64,000 nt of DNA. Source: Blastococcus_B deserti. GTDB taxonomy: Bacteria > Actinomycetota > Actinomycetes > Mycobacteriales > Geodermatophilaceae. The DNA is taken from positions 620,001 through 684,000 of the forward strand of contig NZ_JBHUHP010000001.1 of assembly GCF_042682525.1 (NCBI RefSeq), in the 5' to 3' direction. Shown here piece by piece: positions 61,123 to 64,000 of this stretch (its first letter is position 1; each line of letters begins with the position of its first letter). Under the pieces are notes generated by a model. The model saw only the letters and a program-made list of their open reading frames with translations, was not told the DNA's origin and did no database searches. The position numbers were made by a program, and so were the translations under genes.

Positions 61123-62520
61123 TCAGCGCTCGAGCTCGCAGGCCTCCCCGCCCTCGAGGAAGCCGGTGCGGAAGGCCCCGACCAGCTCGAACCCGGAGGC
61201 GTCGGTGTTCGGGAACACCTGGTCGTCCACCCCGTAGGTGAGCAGGAACTGCACCGCCTCGTCGATGTCGCCGGGGCTGATCGAGACACCGGGGAGGGTC
61301 TCGGCGAAGGCGTCGTTGTACCACTGGGCCTCGTACCAGCCGGTCAGGCAGACGGCCGACCGGGTGGCCGCACCGTCGTCGGTGGACAGCCCCGCCTGAT
61401 CGCGGACGGCCAGGGAGTAGGGGAGCGCGAGCGCGGTCGTCAGGGCGAAGTCGCCGATCTCCTCGTAGGCCGGCGCGGCGAGGTCGGTCTCGTCGACGTA
61501 CACGGTGAAGTCCTCCGGGCAGTAGCCGAGGTCGCGGTCCCGGAGGGGCTCGCAGTCCGGCGCCGTCCCCTCGAACCCCTCGACGGCCGGTGGCTCGAAG
61601 TCGGTGCCGAACGCGGCCGGGAACACCTCCGACCAGAACTGCGGCAGGGTCGTGCCGACCCAGTCCACGATCAGGTCGAACGCCGCGTTGCCCTGGCTCA
61701 GGTACTCCCGGTCGCTGGCGAACGTGGCCGCGGTGAACAGCCGGTCCTCGCCGAAGTCGTCGCGACAGGGCTGCACCCCGCCGTCGAATCCCTCGTAGAA
61801 CGCCGACACGCGGTCGAAGTAGGAGCCGTGCGCCTGGGTGTCGTCGGGGTCGCTGCCCACGTCGTCCCGGAGGAGCAGGAACCCCCGGATCACGTCGTCG
61901 AGCTCCGGCGTCCGGATGGACACGTGCTCCGACTCGCCCGCCGCCACCCAGGCCGTCCACGCCCCGGCCAGGCAGTCGGCCTGGGTCTCGTCCTGGATGC
62001 CGCGCTCCGAGAAACCGAACCGGCCCTGCATGGCGTGGCCGAACTCGTGCGCCATGACGACGGGGACCAGGAAGCGGCCGTAGTCGGCGGAGAGCTCCTC
62101 CAGCAGCGCCCGGTCGTAGGCGATGAGGTCGCATTCGGGGTCGTAGAAGGCGTTGCCGGCCACCGAGTCGGGCGAGGTGGGCGAGCCCGGGCAGCCGATG
62201 CCGGTGGCGGGGTAGGCGTCCTCGTCGACGGCGTCCGAGTCGACCGAGAAGTAGCCACCCCGCAGGGGGGTGAACTCGTCGTCGAAGTACTCCGGGTAGG
62301 CCGACTCCCAGAACGTGTTGAGGTCGGCGAGGGCATTGCGCGCGAACTGGTCGATCGGCTCGTCGCTGACCCCGGTGATGGGGAAGTCCTCGGGGGGCAC
62401 GTCGACCGGTTCACCGGGGCCGGGCGAGGCCTGGCCGGGGACGACCTCGGTGGCGCACCCGGCGAGCAGCAGCGCGACGGCGGCGGCGGCGGGCAGGGCG
62501 CGGCGCAGGACCGGCGTCAT
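61123..62520 (-). CDS. Lipoprotein neutral zinc metallopeptidase (copy 2)
   Basis: Paralogue of the downstream gene: 465 residues, lipid-anchored Cys22 (LLLAGC), HEFGH at 158-162, and ETQADCLAGAW. The surrounding blocks FARNALADLNTFWESAYPEY, GGYFSVDSDAVDEDAYPATG and HGSYFDRVSAFYEGFDGG match copy 1. Both are likely extracytoplasmic peptidases; substrates are unknown. ATG 62520 gives a complete lipoprotein signal. Confidence 0.88.
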   Translation of the reverse strand: MTPVLRRALPAAAAVALLLAGCATEVVPGQASPGPGEPVDVPPEDFPITGVSDEPIDQFARNALADLNTFWESAYPEYFDDEFTPLRGGYFSVDSDAVDEDAYPATGIGCPGSPTSPDSVAGNAFYDPECDLIAYDRALLEELSADYGRFLVPVVMAHEFGHAMQGRFGFSERGIQDETQADCLAGAWTAWVAAGESEHVSIRTPELDDVIRGFLLLRDDVGSDPDDTQAHGSYFDRVSAFYEGFDGGVQPCRDDFGEDRLFTAATFASDREYLSQGNAAFDLIVDWVGTTLPQFWSEVFPAAFGTDFEPPAVEGFEGTAPDCEPLRDRDLGYCPEDFTVYVDETDLAAPAYEEIGDFALTTALALPYSLAVRDQAGLSTDDGAATRSAVCLTGWYEAQWYNDAFAETLPGVSISPGDIDEAVQFLLTYGVDDQVFPNTDASGFELVGAFRTGFLEGGEACELER

Positions 62521-62555
62521 CCGGACTCGTCCCCCTGTCTGGTGCACCGGCTGTC

Positions 62556-62590
62556 CCTGGAGCGGCCGGCGCCTCGGCGGCCGCTCCAGG
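62556..62590. terminator. Hairpin upstream of metallopeptidase copy 2
   Basis: CCTGGAGCGGCCG (62556-62568) pairs with CGGCCGCTCCAGG (62578-62590) over 9 bases. With the hairpin at 62604 it fills the gap after glgB. Confidence 0.55.
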
Positions 62591-62603
62591 ATGCCGGTCG
62601 GAC

Positions 62604-62656
62604 GCCCTCCGCGGGGTCGTCGGCCGCGCCCCGCGGCCGGCGACCCCGCGGAGGGC
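62604..62656 (-). terminator. Terminator of glgB
   Basis: GCCCTCCGCGGGGTCG (62604-62619) pairs perfectly with CGACCCCGCGGAGGGC (62641-62656); the loop contains a second CGGCCGCG/CGCGGCCG stem. It lies 8 bases beyond the glgB stop. Confidence 0.8.
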
Positions 62657-62663
62657 AGGGGGC

Positions 62664-64000
62664 TCAGCCCTCGTGCAGGAACCAGACCGTGCCCAGCGGC
62701 GGAGCGGCCAGGGTGGCCGAGTACGGCTGTCCGTGCCAGGGCTCGGGCTCGGCCTCGATGCCGCCGAAGTTGCCCACGCCGGAGCCGCCGTAGCCCTCGG
62801 CGTCGGTGTTGAGGACCTCGCGCCAGCGCCCTCCCCGGGGCAGCCCGATCCGGTAGCCGTGGTGCGGCGTGCCGGCGAAGTTGACCACGCACGCCAGGGC
62901 CGTGCCGACGCCGTGCTCGGCCGGCTTGCCGTACCGGAGGAACGACAGCACGTTCCCGGTGGCGTCGTTGGCGTCGATCCACTGGAAGCCCGCGGGATCG
63001 ACGTCCTGCGACCACAGCGCGTCGAGCTCCTTGTAACGGCTGTTGAGGTCGGTCACCAGCTGCAGGACCCCGCGGTGGGCCGGGTCGTCGAGGTGCCACC
63101 AGTCCAGCGAGCGGCTCTCGGCCCACTCGGCGTCCTGGGCGAACTCCGAGCCCATGAACAGCAGCTGCTTGCCGGGGTGCGCCCACATGTAGGCGAGGTA
63201 GGCCCGCAGGTTCGCCAGTTGCTGCCAGCGGTCCCCGGGCATCTTCCGCAGCAGGGAGCCCTTGCCGTACACGACCTCGTCGTGGCTGATCGGCAGGACG
63301 TAGTTCTCCGAATAGGCGTAGATCATCGAGAACGTCAGCTGGCCGTGGTGGTAGCTGCGGTACACCGGCTCGCGCTCCACGTACGCCAGCGAGTCGTGCA
63401 TCCAGCCCATGTTCCACTTGAAGCCGAACCCCAGGCCCCCGAGGTGGGTGGGGCGGGTGACCCCCGGCCACGCCGTGGACTCCTCCGCGACGGTGATGAC
63501 GCCGGGGACCTCGCGGTAGACGGTCGCGTTCATCTCCTGCAGGAAGGCCACGGCCTCGAGGTTCTCCCGGCCGCCGTACTGGTTGGGCGTCCACTGGCCC
63601 TCGGCCCGGGAGTAGTCGAGGTAGAGCATCGAGGCGACGGCGTCGACGCGGACGCCGTCGACGTGGAACTCCTCGCACCAGTACAGGGCATTGGCGACCA
63701 GGAAGTTGCGCACCTCGGGGCGGCCGAAGTCGAACACGTAGGTGCCCCAGTCCATCTGCTCGCCGCGCCGGGGGTCGGCGTGCTCGTAGAGCGGGGTGCC
63801 GTCGAAGCGGGCCAGCGCCCACTCGTCCTTAGGGAAGTGGGCGGGGACCCAGTCCACGATGACGCCGATGCCGGCCTGGTGGGCGCGGTCGATCAGGTAG
63901 CGGAGGTCGTCGGGGCTGCCGTAGCGGGCGGTGGGGGCGTAGTAGGAGGTGACCTGGTAGCCCCACGAGCCGCCGAACGGGTGCTCGGCCAGCGGCATGA
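62664..64000 (-). CDS. glgB: 1,4-alpha-glucan branching enzyme (partial, 5' end outside window)
   Basis: The C-terminal 445 residues of GlgB, which makes the alpha-1,6 branches of glycogen. GH13 motifs are complete: GIGVIVDWVPAHF (region I), DGVRVDAVASMLYLDYSR (nucleophile Asp), TVAEESTAWPGV (acid/base Glu) and LPISHDEVVYGKGSL (region IV). The beta-sandwich C-terminus ends in PLGTVWFLHEG. The N-terminal CBM48 domain lies beyond the window. Confidence 0.97.
   Translation of the reverse strand, partial: MPLAEHPFGGSWGYQVTSYYAPTARYGSPDDLRYLIDRAHQAGIGVIVDWVPAHFPKDEWALARFDGTPLYEHADPRRGEQMDWGTYVFDFGRPEVRNFLVANALYWCEEFHVDGVRVDAVASMLYLDYSRAEGQWTPNQYGGRENLEAVAFLQEMNATVYREVPGVITVAEESTAWPGVTRPTHLGGLGFGFKWNMGWMHDSLAYVEREPVYRSYHHGQLTFSMIYAYSENYVLPISHDEVVYGKGSLLRKMPGDRWQQLANLRAYLAYMWAHPGKQLLFMGSEFAQDAEWAESRSLDWWHLDDPAHRGVLQLVTDLNSRYKELDALWSQDVDPAGFQWIDANDATGNVLSFLRYGKPAEHGVGTALACVVNFAGTPHHGYRIGLPRGGRWREVLNTDAEGYGGSGVGNFGGIEAEPEPWHGQPYSATLAAPPLGTVWFLHEG

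Overview
This is a very GC-rich window (third codon positions almost always G or C) from an actinobacterium. The best fit is Geodermatophilaceae (Blastococcus, Geodermatophilus, Modestobacter); this is an inference. Supporting signs are the order argS-lysA-hom-thrC-thrB-rho-rpmE-prfA-prmC-tsaC-glyA-wecA-atp, the mismatch endonuclease NucS, DUF2550/DUF5313/DUF5995 proteins, MurA with Asp at the fosfomycin site, an actinobacterial Rho with a long charged insertion, and many GTG starts. No prophage, insertion sequence or CRISPR array was seen. The window looks like ordinary chromosome.

Layout. 1-3.1 kb: a partial PHA-phasin-like gene, a tiny ORF resembling the start of an acyl-CoA ligase, an SDR oxidoreductase, a decayed hydrolase, an OhrR peroxide sensor, a DUF5313 membrane protein and tRNA-Arg(CCG). 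3.1-4.5 kb: a DUF3105/DUF305 pair. 4.7-11.3 kb: argS and the lysine/threonine genes, each joined to the next by a 4-base overlap. 11.5-18.3 kb: rho, rpmE, prfA, prmC, tsaC and glyA. 18.3-28.2 kb: a WecA-like transferase and the F1Fo ATP synthase, with atpC displaced from atpD. 28.2-31.1 kb: DUF2550, PduO adenosyltransferase, murA and a DUF2007-like protein.

31.2-48.1 kb carries most of the first half of the ethylmalonyl-CoA (EMC) pathway, mixed with unrelated genes: ethylmalonyl-CoA mutase, a crotonase homologue, a duplicated 3-hydroxybutyryl-CoA dehydrogenase, crotonyl-CoA carboxylase/reductase with all four CO2-binding residues, an epimerase, a thiolase and the MeaB chaperone. PduO upstream can supply the B12 cofactor. 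A GTTACC...GGTAAC-type palindrome precedes ecm, the dehydrogenase and ccr, suggesting one shared regulator. Between them lie dctA, nucS, a DUF4397-sortase fusion and a DivIVA-like protein. 48.2-56 kb: an FAD oxidoreductase, a GGDEF-EAL protein, an internally deleted NlpC/P60 gene and a three-gene glycosyltransferase operon. 56.1-58.3 kb: a MarR regulator and an isobutyryl-CoA mutase large subunit (Phe80/Gln198) with a near-perfect operator between them. 58.5-64 kb: a thioredoxin-TPR protein, two paralogous lipoprotein zinc peptidases and the 3' part of glgB.

Two window-wide themes stand out. One is a family of hairpin repeats starting with an AAGGACC core, usually placed within a few bases of a stop codon and once amplified into a perfect 3 x 50 bp tandem array. 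The other is a set of genes whose -10 box lies only 6-9 bases before the start codon, which predicts leaderless mRNAs.
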